From an uncultured Oscillospiraceae bacterium (lineage in GTDB: Bacteria; Bacillota; Clostridia; Oscillospirales; Ruminococcaceae): a stretch of DNA of 64,000 nt. The translations under genes and the position numbers were made by a program. The stretch spans positions 6,637-70,636 of the forward strand of contig URKR01000011.1 in the NCBI GenBank assembly GCA_900548355.1, written 5' to 3'. Shown piece by piece: positions 44,996 to 54,651 of the stretch. Below the pieces are notes generated by a model. The model was not told the DNA's origin, made no database searches, and saw only the letters and a list, made by a program, of their open reading frames with translations. Each line of letters starts with the position of its first letter. Within the stretch, counting starts at the first letter, position 1.

Positions 44996-45024
44996 ATTAT
45001 ACCGGTTTTCCCATCAAAAAGCAA
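44996..45024 (-). promoter_or_regulatory. promoter of the 37-45 kb glycosylation operon
   Basis: Minus strand TTGCTT (45019-45024), 17 bases, perfect TATAAT (44996-45001), about 60 bases before the epimerase start. The -35 matches only in TTG. Confidence 0.55.
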
Positions 45025-45382
45025 TGCCCGCCATACAAGGCGGGCGCACATCTTTTCCCGTTCCATCGCAGCCCTTCCAACAGCCTTAAGCATCGCGCTC
45101 ACCAGCCGGTTCTCTGCGTTCCGCAGCCTATTGATTTCGCAATCCCGCAAAAAATCGGTTGACCTTGCCATACATATACGGTACATTGGTTTTACCTCTG
45201 CCACGGCCTTACTCAATACAAGCAGCGGCAAAGGGAACCACGGCGCAAAACCAGTTTATCGAAACGGCACCGCTGTCCCCGTCCGGCCTGATGAAAGAGC
45301 GCACCGAAACACAGACAGAGAAAATTTCTGTATCGAATGGCCAACCGCATACAATCGACATGACATATAGGGAGAATAAAAG
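45025..45382. other. intergenic stretch with a weak rightward promoter, no convincing gene
   Basis: Contains a possible + strand promoter TTGACC (45159-45164), 17 bases, TACATT (45182-45187) that could serve the ceramidase-like gene. A leftward frame of up to 89 codons (45231 to 44962) includes a fairly protein-like segment (STDFLRDCEINRLRNAENRL) but it runs over the epimerase promoter and has no good ribosome site; it could be a gene remnant. Nothing else is recognised. Confidence 0.35.
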
Positions 45383-46643
45383 ATGAAACTTGGTTTTTCC
45401 GAAACCGATATCACACCCAAAACGCCAGTGATTATGGTTGGATTCAACCGCGCGGACAACGTTTCCAGAGGCGTACGTGACAGTTTGCTCGCGCAAGTCT
45501 CTGTTTGGGAAAATAATGAAACCTGCTGCTTGGTGACCATTGATAATATCGGCTTCAATAAAAGTGAAGCCAATCTGCTTCGGGACCGGATTGGCACCAT
45601 GATAGGCGTATCCAGAGAAAAGGTCATGTTGTCATTTTCCCACACGCATGCAGCTGTTCATGTGACCGCAGAAAAAGAATATTATGATGCACTTTGCCAA
45701 AAGATCTGCCTGGCTGCCAAAAAGGCAAAAGCATCAATGGCAGAAGTATCGGTTGGATGGGATTGTGTTGAAGCGGATATTGGCAATAACCGTCGAGAAT
45801 TTTCCGAAATAGTTGACCGCAGGGTTGGGGTCCTGAAAGTCAGCTCCCGCAATACGAAAGATGTAAAATTGATTATCTTGCGCCTTACCGCACACTGTAA
45901 TGTCTTGAAAAAAGGCAATTATCTGATCTCTGCAGACTATTTTGGTGCTGTTCGAAAAGTTTTACGCGAAAAGTATCTTTGCCCCATCATGGTTGTGCAG
46001 GGATCGGCTGGAAACATCGCCCCCAAGTATTATCAAGCCAGCTTCACCCCCATTGACGGGCAGGGCAAGGCATATATAAACTGCGATGATGCATTGGAAA
46101 AAATGGCGCAGGAAGTAAGTAAAAAGATCGCCCCCCATATTGAATGCAATAAGCATGAAACCCAACGCAACTGTGTATGCATATTCAAAATTTGTACTGC
46201 TTCGGTCAAAAGTCCCAAGCCTGACCGAAGCGCATGCTATAGCGGATGAAGCGCTAAAATACTGTGGCATAAACGGGCAGAAATGGCTTGAGCAGGTTGA
46301 AGCTTTTCACAACAGCGGCATTTCCTTTCAAGAGGAATCCTTGGAAATACAGTATTTTGGTATCGGCAGCTGGTGTTTGTGCGGTATACCAAATGAAACT
46401 ATGACAGAGTTTGCACTTGAAACAGAGCGCCTTCTGCAGAACCCCTTCTTCTATTTCAATGGATATACAAACAGATGCGGCTCCTATTTTCCAACAAAAG
46501 AAGAGTACTCCTTGGGCGGATACGAGGTCTATTGGTCAATGTTGTTATATTTCGCCGATTACGGGCGGCTATACCCGTACGATTGCGAGGCGTTTGACAC
46601 CGTGATCGCCAGTGCAGTGGAAAACTTCATCGGGAATCAATAA
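45383..46643 (+). pseudogene. neutral/alkaline ceramidase-like gene with a frameshift
   Basis: Frame one (45383-46249) reads GFSETDITPKTPVIMVGF, SHTHAA (residues 86-91) and VQGSAGNIAPKY, the start of a neutral-ceramidase-type hydrolase. From about 46150 the family-like sequence continues one frame over (KFVLLRSKVPSLTEAHAIAD, to 46643), while frame one decays to a stop at 46249. One extra base (or two missing) near 46150-46175 explains it. Joined, it would be about 420 residues, the usual length for this family in bacteria. There is no homopolymer slip site at the join. Base use is AT-richer than the flanks, suggesting transfer. An assembly error is the main alternative. Confidence 0.75.
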
Positions 46644-46678
46644 GACCAGCTACCGTTGCCCTTTGGGGCCCTCATAAG

Positions 46679-46722
46679 AAAAGGCGGTATGCTCCCTCTC
46701 CGCGGAACGCATACCGCCTTTT
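46679..46722. terminator. bidirectional terminator
   Basis: Perfect arms AAAAGGCGGTATGC (46679-46692) and GCATACCGCCTTTT (46709-46722), ending both the ceramidase-like gene (+) and the exopolysaccharide operon (-). Confidence 0.9.
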
Positions 46723-46749
46723 CTTGTTATGAAGATTGCGGCGCGATGG

Positions 46750-49700
46750 TTACTGGCGGATCAGGTAGGCTTCCAGTCCCACCACGCTAACCCCGCTGTG
46801 GACCGACACCCCCACACGCAGCTGACCGCTTTCCTCCAGGGAAAGCATCCGGCTGTTTTCATAGGTACCATACCCGTCATCGAAAAGCTCCGCTGTCAGG
46901 CTTTCCTGCTCGGAAAGGTTTCCGCCCGACAACGTCAGGGTTCCCAGCTCGCTCCACAGCGGCGTCCCATTAAGCGACAGCCGATAGCGCAGCTCATAGT
47001 CCCCCGCCGGGATGTTGACGGCCAAATTGCCGTAGCTTGCCTCCCCGGCACCCAGGAAATAGCGCAGGTTGAGCGCATTTCCTTCGCTCATCGGTCGGCC
47101 GCCCACATCGCGGAACGCCGTCTCCACGCTGTAGCCGCTCGGCACCAGCAGGGCATACTCTTCCATCCGAACCAGCACCGTGAAATCAGGCAGCAGATCA
47201 AACAGGAGGTCGGTATCTTCAGCCGGTGCCAGCAGCACCGCCGGATCCCGGCCGAGCTCGCTGCGTTTCACAATCGAAACTTCTCGTCCCGTATCCGCCA
47301 GCGCCTCCTGCAATTGGCTGCAGGACAGCAGCGGTTCCAGGCCATCCTCCGCTATAATCCGCACCGGCAACACATCCGTGTCCCGATCCAACACGCCGCG
47401 CAGCAGCTGATAATCTTCCGACTCCGGCAACATTGCCTGCCGCTCCAAGCTCACGCACTGATACGAAATATCCGTCACCCGGAACTGCACACCCGGCTCG
47501 ACAAAAAGCCGGAATTCAACGCCAGTCAAAGAAGCAAAAGCCGAACTGCTGAACTCAAGCGTAACCGTTTGCGCGTTCGCATTCTGTGCAAAGTTCTGTT
47601 CTGTCAATGTTTCTGTAGCCAGAATCATTTCTCCATTTGCCGCGCTAACGTCACAGTATCCTAACCGGCCGTCATCTTCTACTTCTGCCATATCGCCGCC
47701 ATCTTTTATGCATTCCAACGTCAGATAGAGCTGGTAAGTTCCAGGTTCAAGCGTAATGTAGGGGCCACTTATACAGTATTCGCCCTCATTGGATCCTGCC
47801 AGGATATATGTTTCCGTGCCATCCTTTTCCAATCGGCTGGTTCTGTTTTGTATAAGCATGTCCTCCAAGTCCACCGTATTCGATTGCTGCGTACCAAATG
47901 ACGGATTCGTATAATGTAAATATGTCACGAACGTTCCATTGCTCTCATATTCATAAAAACCCAATTTTTCCAATTTCTTAGCTATTTGCCAGCCATTTTG
48001 TGCAATAACAATATCTGTGGCTGGTATTTGTTCAAGTTTCTCCAGCGTAACTGTATGATACTTTTCTTTTGCAAATGCAAACTGTAATTCGTACATTGTG
48101 TACCTTGCATTAGACTCACGCATTTCTTGTAGTGTTTCATCAAACAAAAACCAGATACCGGCTGTCTCTGTCTGCTTAAGAACGTCTGTAACATTTTCGA
48201 CGTCTTGCATCATTGCTTTTTCTTCCGGAACACTTACAGCCCCTTTTGCAAATGCATGATATCCTACATATGAAAACATAATAGACATGACGATCAAAAA
48301 GGCGGTTTGACTTTTTTTCTCTTTACCCGCGCACAACGCCAAGATACATGTTCCCGCTATTCCCCATGCAACTGCAATAAATGTGTAAAAAACCGCATCA
48401 GAGATTCCCGTAATTGTGGGAAGCCCATACATGCCAATAATGCTGTTGGGGCTCATTTGTGTAATATTATTATCTCTAATATAAAAATATATAACTACGG
48501 AAAAGCACACCTGGATTATACACGCAACTGCCACCAGGTTTGCCTTTTTCTTTCCTGCCAAGCGGCAGAAATACAAGATTCCTATCAGCAGGAGCGGCCC
48601 TATATATGAATCCGTGTATCTTCCATACATTACGGTATCCATTCTTGCTGGTTCAATCATAGATATTGTACTGATTCCCAATGAAAACAGTACGGAAAGT
48701 GACAAAAACACCAGCGTCATAATATTATGCGCCAACAGACCCTTTCTTTCTTCCTTGGGCAATTCGAAAAAGTTCTTCACACTGGCTAAAACAAATGCAA
48801 GTGCAGCATAAAACAAGGAAAACGTCGCAACTCCCAAATAGAAGAACCTTCCTCCCATCCCCGTTAAAAAATGAAGCATTCCCTGCAGGGAAAACAGCTT
48901 CTGCATTTTCGAAAGTTGCGATCCAAAACCATTTACATCTTCTTTTACGTTTTCCAGTGCCTCTATTCCTGTAGAAGCTTCATTGATTATTGTTTCCGCT
49001 GATTCATAAACATACTCTGTCTGAACGTACACATCCCTTAGTAAGCTGATTCCAAAAAGCAGACCTGCCATCGTGACAAATAAAACTACGGTCTGCCCCC
49101 AGTTGTTTCCCCGATTGCGCACTGCATTCCAAAGCAGAATTACTGCCATTGCAAGCAGCACGCCTAAAGACCTCATATGTAACATATAAAGGTATGCCGC
49201 ACTTACCGATAAACAGATCGCATTCAGGTATGTGTTCTTTTGCAAGTACAAAACAAACCGATAAAGAAGGACCCAATAAAAAAAGGTCAGTACTACTTCT
49301 GTCATCGTATATTTTGTATAGAATACATTATACGGATAAATTGCAACCAGAAAGCACGCCAGCGCGCGAATCGGGAAAGCTATCGATCCAAACAGCTTTT
49401 GCGATACTCGCAGCGCAAGGAGATATACGCCCAACAGCATCAGCACGTTCAAAATGAGTGCCACACGGTATCGCAGCAACGGGTTTTCAATCAGGTATAT
49501 CGGTGCCAACAAGATACCGTACCCTATGCCATAGGTTGGGGAGTTTTGCATCACGCTTGACCAATCGTCCCCATGAAGAAACGCAGCAAACGTCCAATAT
49601 CCTACCTCATCAGGTACGATTGTGGGGAAGAAACGTTCTCCAATCCCTATAGCCCCCAATACCAGGACAAATACACCAAGCACACAAGTTATTAGTACAT

Positions 49701-49842
49701 TTTTGGAGGATTTCCACACCGCCATACTCTTTCTCAACCCCTCCATATAAACCGTGAATCGTTCCCTTATAAGTAAGCCGTTTTTTCTACCTTTTCCTTT
49801 ACAAACGATTTCCCTCTGGTCAAAGCCCTGTATCACCGTCAT
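46750..49842 (-). CDS. large GT-C-like membrane protein with extracytoplasmic beta modules
   Basis: 1030 residues (start uncertain: ATGs at 49842, 49746 and 49725). About twelve membrane helices to residue about 530; the first loop PDEVGYWTFAAFLHGDD carries the acidic residues of GT39-type GT-C enzymes. The outside part contains SGPYITLEPGTYQLYLTL and VEFRLFVEPG, a module also found at the end of the 805-codon frame at 56.9-59.3 kb. The N-terminal two thirds use AT-rich codons, the last about 240 residues use GC-rich host-like codons, so the gene looks chimeric. It may be a polymerase or side-chain transferase of the exopolysaccharide. Confidence 0.75.
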   Translation of the reverse strand: MTVIQGFDQREIVCKGKGRKNGLLIRERFTVYMEGLRKSMAVWKSSKNVLITCVLGVFVLVLGAIGIGERFFPTIVPDEVGYWTFAAFLHGDDWSSVMQNSPTYGIGYGILLAPIYLIENPLLRYRVALILNVLMLLGVYLLALRVSQKLFGSIAFPIRALACFLVAIYPYNVFYTKYTMTEVVLTFFYWVLLYRFVLYLQKNTYLNAICLSVSAAYLYMLHMRSLGVLLAMAVILLWNAVRNRGNNWGQTVVLFVTMAGLLFGISLLRDVYVQTEYVYESAETIINEASTGIEALENVKEDVNGFGSQLSKMQKLFSLQGMLHFLTGMGGRFFYLGVATFSLFYAALAFVLASVKNFFELPKEERKGLLAHNIMTLVFLSLSVLFSLGISTISMIEPARMDTVMYGRYTDSYIGPLLLIGILYFCRLAGKKKANLVAVACIIQVCFSVVIYFYIRDNNITQMSPNSIIGMYGLPTITGISDAVFYTFIAVAWGIAGTCILALCAGKEKKSQTAFLIVMSIMFSYVGYHAFAKGAVSVPEEKAMMQDVENVTDVLKQTETAGIWFLFDETLQEMRESNARYTMYELQFAFAKEKYHTVTLEKLEQIPATDIVIAQNGWQIAKKLEKLGFYEYESNGTFVTYLHYTNPSFGTQQSNTVDLEDMLIQNRTSRLEKDGTETYILAGSNEGEYCISGPYITLEPGTYQLYLTLECIKDGGDMAEVEDDGRLGYCDVSAANGEMILATETLTEQNFAQNANAQTVTLEFSSSAFASLTGVEFRLFVEPGVQFRVTDISYQCVSLERQAMLPESEDYQLLRGVLDRDTDVLPVRIIAEDGLEPLLSCSQLQEALADTGREVSIVKRSELGRDPAVLLAPAEDTDLLFDLLPDFTVLVRMEEYALLVPSGYSVETAFRDVGGRPMSEGNALNLRYFLGAGEASYGNLAVNIPAGDYELRYRLSLNGTPLWSELGTLTLSGGNLSEQESLTAELFDDGYGTYENSRMLSLEESGQLRVGVSVHSGVSVVGLEAYLIRQ

Positions 49843-49861
49843 GTATCTCGCATAAAAGCCA

Positions 49862-51337
49862 TCACCCGCCTCTATGGGACACTATTCCGGCCACTTTCTC
49901 TTTAACCCTCTCTACCAGCGGGTTGTGTAAAGTTATCAGCACAATCGCATATTCAGCCGCACACAGAACCACCGTTACGGCAACGGTCACAACCTCGTTT
50001 TTTCCTACTACGCAGTTGACATAAAATGCAATTGGAAAAAATGCCACCACACCAACTAAATACTGCCACACCTCTACAAAGCATTGCCCAATCGCCATCA
50101 ACCTTTTTGCCAGAAGCATATACGCAACAAATACACTCATCTCTGTCAGCAGTGTAGCAGCTGCCGCGCCCGTCACCCCATACAACGGGATAAAAAGGCT
50201 GTTCAGCACAAAATCAATCACGCAACCCACAATCATTGCGGCAAACGTCCATTTTTCTTTGTTCAGCGTAACTAGAACTTGCCATCCCAGCAGACCATTA
50301 ACGGCCGAAAAAATAAGGTTGATGGATAGAACCCGCATAGGTTGTACAGCGGCTCCAAATTCTGGTCCACTGAACAAGGAAATCAGTTGCGGCGCCAGTA
50401 CAATCAACCCGATTCCACATGGAATAGCAAATCCCAAAATTACATTCGTCGCCTTTTTGGTTAATTCAAGGAACTTGCTTTTATCATCAAGCCCCGCGTA
50501 ATAAAACGCACGTGGTGAAAGCACAGTACACATAGAGGTTACAATCACCAGAACATTTCTTGCCAGTTTAACCGCACTCGTGTAATAACCAACTGCCGTA
50601 TCTCCCATCTGAAGTCCCAGCATAGTTGTATCCAGGCTGTTATATAGATTTGAAGCTATCGTAATGCCGAAAATCAAGATGATAGGCTTTAGATGGTATA
50701 AATAATGATATTCACGCTTTCCTCCCCACGAGATCAGCTTCCTCGCATGGACAATATTCGTCATCGCGGTACCAATTGCGGGCAACATCAATACAATTGC
50801 GTACATGTAATAGTCTTGCTGGTCATTCACAAGCAGAAAAAGTGCAAGTAATGAAAGGATCTGGAATAGAACCGAACGGATAGAAATGTATGTGTAATCC
50901 TCAAAAATTGAATATACCCATTCTATGCTCAAAGCATTGGCCGCAATGGAAAGGCTAAACAGTAACAAGAGCCCCTTATAATCTTTAATCGGTCCAAAGC
51001 TGTGCCAAAAGATAAAAAAGGCCGCATAAGCAAGCACTGTCGTCATGCAATTAATTCTAAATATTTCGGTACATAGCTTCCCCAATTTTTCCTTATCGTC
51101 TCTACAGCGTGTTCCTTCCCGGATTGCATAAGAATTTATTCCAAGACAGGCGAAAAGCTGGAAATAGGTCACCCATGTTTGCGCATATTGAACGCGTCCA
51201 ATACCCGATGGTCCCAATATTCGGCTTGCATAGGGAAACGTAATAATTGGCACCAAAACAGAAACAACCGTGCGTACAAAGTATACAATAAAATTTTTTG
51301 TTAGAGATGGTTCCTGCTTTTTCTCCGAATGCTTCAT
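49862..51337 (-). CDS. Wzx-type oligosaccharide flippase
   Basis: 491 residues, 12 to 14 membrane helices. MATE/PST landmarks: IITFPYASRILGPSGIGRVQ, ACLGINSYAIREGTR, a central SNLYNSLDTTMLGL and GYYTSAVKLARN. It moves undecaprenyl-diphosphate-linked repeat units to the outer face. ATG follows GGAAGGAG. Codons are AT-rich relative to the window. Its presence makes the locus a Wzx-type pathway; the polymerase and the initiating phosphoglycosyltransferase are not obvious here. Confidence 0.92.
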   Translation of the reverse strand: MKHSEKKQEPSLTKNFIVYFVRTVVSVLVPIITFPYASRILGPSGIGRVQYAQTWVTYFQLFACLGINSYAIREGTRCRDDKEKLGKLCTEIFRINCMTTVLAYAAFFIFWHSFGPIKDYKGLLLLFSLSIAANALSIEWVYSIFEDYTYISIRSVLFQILSLLALFLLVNDQQDYYMYAIVLMLPAIGTAMTNIVHARKLISWGGKREYHYLYHLKPIILIFGITIASNLYNSLDTTMLGLQMGDTAVGYYTSAVKLARNVLVIVTSMCTVLSPRAFYYAGLDDKSKFLELTKKATNVILGFAIPCGIGLIVLAPQLISLFSGPEFGAAVQPMRVLSINLIFSAVNGLLGWQVLVTLNKEKWTFAAMIVGCVIDFVLNSLFIPLYGVTGAAAATLLTEMSVFVAYMLLAKRLMAIGQCFVEVWQYLVGVVAFFPIAFYVNCVVGKNEVVTVAVTVVLCAAEYAIVLITLHNPLVERVKEKVAGIVSHRGG

Positions 51338-51350
51338 ATCTGCTCCTTCC

Positions 51351-52352
51351 CTATTTTATTCCCCTGATTGTATGTACAACTTGCCATAGCGGACGATACA
51401 GCATCACCAAGCAAAGCACAAAATCCATTTTTTCTCGGCTACTGAAAAATCCTGAGTGAATAATCGCTGCCGCATTTTTCCACGCCTCTTTCCTGACGCT
51501 TCTTCTATATACCTTTATATCGTAATCTTTTTCTTTCCGTTTTTTATGTTTTTCCAAAGCCGTCAGATTGACAACCAGAGATTTTCTGTAAAAATGCTCT
51601 GCTTCCTCCAGATATTGTGGATATTCCTTCTGGGCAAACAGCAAAACATCTTTTGTGAAGGATGTGTAACACATTCTTTTCTTACTAAACTGTTGGGTTG
51701 TACTGGTCAAATTATCTCTGCGATACCAATATCCTACTTCTCCGCAATGCACCACTTTTTCGCTCGCCAGCAAGATCTTGTATGTCACCGGGACATCTTC
51801 AAACTGACAACCTTCCGGAAACCGCATGTTTTTCCACAACGCAGTTTCATACAGCTTGGCCCACACATTGCTGTCCAACCCATCACAAATCAGCATACGC
51901 CGAAAGGCCTCTTGGCCAGATACATCAAACGAATTCGGATAGCTCGTTTGGACAACTTGCCCGTTTTTGAAAATGTTGATACCTGTACAAACGATTGTGC
52001 TTTTCGTCTCTACTTTTGTCTGGATCATCTTTTCCAACACATCCGCAGCAAAATAGTCATCGCTGTCTAAAAAAGTCACCAAATCCCCTGTTATATGGTC
52101 CAATGCCACATTTCGCGCGCTGGATTGTCCTCCATTTTCTTTATGAATGACATGAAATTTAGAATTTTTTTCTGCATAATCATCACATATTTTCCCCGAC
52201 GTGTCTGTCGATCCATCATCCACCAGCCACGCTTCCCAATTTGTATACGACTGGTTTTCAATACTTTTCAAACATTGCTCCAAAAAGTTTTCAACGTTAT
52301 AGACAGGAACAATAATACTGACTAACATGTTCATCTGGTCACTCATAGTCAT
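51351..52352 (-). CDS. GT2 family glycosyltransferase
   Basis: 333 residues (in-frame ATGs at 52352, 52346, 52334 and 52328). VSIIVPVYNVENFLEQCLKS, LVDDGSTDTSG and TFLDSDDYF give a complete GT-A fold with DSDD metal site; FPEGCQFEDVPVTYK in the acceptor domain supplies the ED motif. Soluble. It overlaps the upstream GT4 stop by 14 bases. It adds one sugar of the repeat unit; which one is unknown. AT-rich codons. Confidence 0.9.
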   Translation of the reverse strand: MTMSDQMNMLVSIIVPVYNVENFLEQCLKSIENQSYTNWEAWLVDDGSTDTSGKICDDYAEKNSKFHVIHKENGGQSSARNVALDHITGDLVTFLDSDDYFAADVLEKMIQTKVETKSTIVCTGINIFKNGQVVQTSYPNSFDVSGQEAFRRMLICDGLDSNVWAKLYETALWKNMRFPEGCQFEDVPVTYKILLASEKVVHCGEVGYWYRRDNLTSTTQQFSKKRMCYTSFTKDVLLFAQKEYPQYLEEAEHFYRKSLVVNLTALEKHKKRKEKDYDIKVYRRSVRKEAWKNAAAIIHSGFFSSREKMDFVLCLVMLYRPLWQVVHTIRGIK

Positions 52353-53478
52353 GGAAAACCCTTTCCTTCAAACTTTTCTGTAGTTTCTGTTGCACCACTT
52401 CATTTGCGTATTTTTTCATAAAAAGTGCCCTAACATCAGGCTGAAAAAACGGCACGTTTTCTTGTTCATAAAAATGTTGAATCTCTGTTACATACTCGTC
52501 AGGTGTATTGCATCTGTATATGCCTTTTACACCTTCTACTTCGTACCCTTCAAGTGATTCATCGCTCGCAAATAACGTCTTTCCGTACATGAGAGCCTCA
52601 CATGTCTTAACCTTCATGCCACTTCCATACCGAATCGGCGCCACAATCGCGGGATAGCGGTAATAATATTCTGAAAGATCCGAAACTGTTCCAACCACTT
52701 GGACATTGTCCGATTCTAAAGCGTCCCTTTCTTTCTCAAAACCCTTTCCTACAATAGTTAACTTATACTCGGGGAGTTTTGGCATCACATTCCGCACAAA
52801 CCAACGAATCCCATCCAGATTTGGGGCAAATAAAGATCCAATAAAAAGCAGTTCCCTTTTGGTGGCCCCTGTGTGTATTTTGCTTTTTTCAAAAGTATCC
52901 GCAAAAGATACCGGCAAAATCAGATCCGCTTTGCGTCCATATTCATGCTCGAACTGTTTCTGGTCCCGCTCGTTAATGACGGACATCCAATCAGCATAAC
53001 ATACTACATCCCGCTCACTCTTTACAACCCCTAAATACAGCGGGAGTAAATGCAGACCTTCTTTTTCCATCCTTGCCCGATAATACATTTTTTCGCAATT
53101 GTGTGGAATCATTAGAATTTTTGTATTGGGATTATCTTTTTTGACAATTCTCGCCCAGCGTCCGCCCAAACTATCCAATACAATGCAATCAAATTTTTCC
53201 GCTCGCAAATATTGAAGAACCTGCTCTTCTGTCTGCCGATCATAATAGATTCTCTGTGTTAGCGCACTTAGAAGCCGGACTTTCCGCGCCGTATTTTCTC
53301 TAAAATATCGTACATTTTCTTTAATTTCTTGCTTTTCCGTCTCTTTCACAAAACAAATTGCTTTAACGCTTTCCTGACCGAATATTTTTTGCAATCGAGA
53401 AAAGTTCTGATAATTGTACTGGTTTCCTCCGTCGCTTCCTTTGAAAAAATTGTTCGTTGTCAAAAACAGTACTTTCAT
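52339..53478 (-). CDS. GT4-type glycosyltransferase, paralogue of the next gene upstream
   Basis: 379 residues from the ATG at 53478 (GGAGG upstream). GT-B fold: N-terminal MKVLFLTTNNFFKGSDGG, then LLFIGSLFAPNLDGIRWFV and IVGKGFEKERDAL, and the nucleotide-sugar segment VAPIRYGSGMKVKTCEALMY, where the usual E-x7-E is reduced to a G-x-K-x-K-x-x-E pattern as in this subfamily. It aligns throughout with the protein encoded at 53503-54651, so the pair arose by duplication. AT-rich. Confidence 0.85.
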   Translation of the reverse strand: MKVLFLTTNNFFKGSDGGNQYNYQNFSRLQKIFGQESVKAICFVKETEKQEIKENVRYFRENTARKVRLLSALTQRIYYDRQTEEQVLQYLRAEKFDCIVLDSLGGRWARIVKKDNPNTKILMIPHNCEKMYYRARMEKEGLHLLPLYLGVVKSERDVVCYADWMSVINERDQKQFEHEYGRKADLILPVSFADTFEKSKIHTGATKRELLFIGSLFAPNLDGIRWFVRNVMPKLPEYKLTIVGKGFEKERDALESDNVQVVGTVSDLSEYYYRYPAIVAPIRYGSGMKVKTCEALMYGKTLFASDESLEGYEVEGVKGIYRCNTPDEYVTEIQHFYEQENVPFFQPDVRALFMKKYANEVVQQKLQKSLKERVFHDYE

Positions 53479-53502
53479 CAGCCAAATTCCTCCGTCATAC
53501 AT

Positions 53503-54651
53503 TTATAACGATTTTTGTGTTATCAGGGAACATATATGTGTCGCCAGCCTGTTCTTTTGACTTCCCAGTTCACAATTATCCAAAAAGTATTTTCTGATTT
53601 CATTGTTATAATGGGGCGACTCTCTTAGCAGTACGTTTTCTCTAATTTTTCGAATAAATTCCTCTGCCGTTGTACAGCAGAAAACGCCTTCGAGCTTCTC
53701 AACACGATACCCCTCCAACGCTTCTTCGCTCGCAAAAATCACCTTCCCGTACATCATCGCCTCTGCCGTCTTTACTTTCATACCGTCCCCGTATAAGATT
53801 GGCATTACCACTGCGGCGGCATTTTCATAATATGGTTCCAATGAATCAACACCGCCAATAACTTTAACGTTGCTTCTGGTCAATTGGTTTTTCAGCTCTT
53901 CAAACCCTTTGCCAACGATCTCAAGTACGCACTCGGGCAATTGCGGCATTACATTTTGTATAAACCAATGTATTCCCTGCACATTGGGCGGGAATTTAGA
54001 GCCTACGAATAAAAGCTTTTTTCCCCCACGGTTTGTCCTTTCTCTCTCAAGCACGGATGGATTTACGCAATCTTCCAAATAGATAGGCAAAATCATATCT
54101 GCCTTTCGCTGATACAGTTCTTCTAAAAGATTCCCATCTCTTTGATTCAGACAGATACAACTCCCAGCTTTTTTTGCGGCTAGCCTTTCATTATATTTCG
54201 ACGCCCAGTACGATGGTAGATAGATGGGTCCCTCATGTACAACCTTATTCTTAGCATATAGCTGTTCAATATTGTGATAAAACACAATCGTTGGGATTGC
54301 CCAATTGTACTTTAACAGCCGCCCCAACTGTGAGCTGTCAATCCAAAGCAGATCGGGTGAAAACATTTCAATTTCTTTAATCAACTGCCGTTCAACAGCC
54401 CTGCTTATCACCTTGCGTCTCTGTAATGCTAATTTTGCCATTTCTATCTGGCTCTTAGGCGCCGGATAAATTTGCATTCCTCTGTGCTGTATATTCGATT
54501 TTTGCGGCCAAACCGCTGTAAACGAAAACACTTTCACTTGTTGCTTTCCGAACAGCTCTTCCAGAAGTTTCACATGACCCAGTGCACACTGCTTACCACC
54601 ATAACTATGCTTGGTAAACAGGTCGCACGCAACGATAATCGCGACTTTCAT
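53503..54651 (-). CDS. GT4-type glycosyltransferase, tandem paralogue
   Basis: 382 residues. KLLFVGSKFPPNVQGIHWFI, EIVGKGFEELKNQL and MPILYGDGMKVKTAEAMMYG match the adjacent gene block for block, with divergence greater than a recent copy would show. GT-B enzyme using a nucleotide sugar in the cytoplasm. Start overlaps the upstream GT2 gene (ATGA). AT-rich codons. Confidence 0.85.
   Translation of the reverse strand: MKVAIIVACDLFTKHSYGGKQCALGHVKLLEELFGKQQVKVFSFTAVWPQKSNIQHRGMQIYPAPKSQIEMAKLALQRRKVISRAVERQLIKEIEMFSPDLLWIDSSQLGRLLKYNWAIPTIVFYHNIEQLYAKNKVVHEGPIYLPSYWASKYNERLAAKKAGSCICLNQRDGNLLEELYQRKADMILPIYLEDCVNPSVLERERTNRGGKKLLFVGSKFPPNVQGIHWFIQNVMPQLPECVLEIVGKGFEELKNQLTRSNVKVIGGVDSLEPYYENAAAVVMPILYGDGMKVKTAEAMMYGKVIFASEEALEGYRVEKLEGVFCCTTAEEFIRKIRENVLLRESPHYNNEIRKYFLDNCELGSQKNRLATHICSLITQKSL

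Noticed and set aside
44962..45231. Leftward 89-codon frame upstream of the epimerase
   Set aside because: Runs through the best epimerase promoter and has no good ribosome site; kept only as a possible remnant in the intergenic entry.
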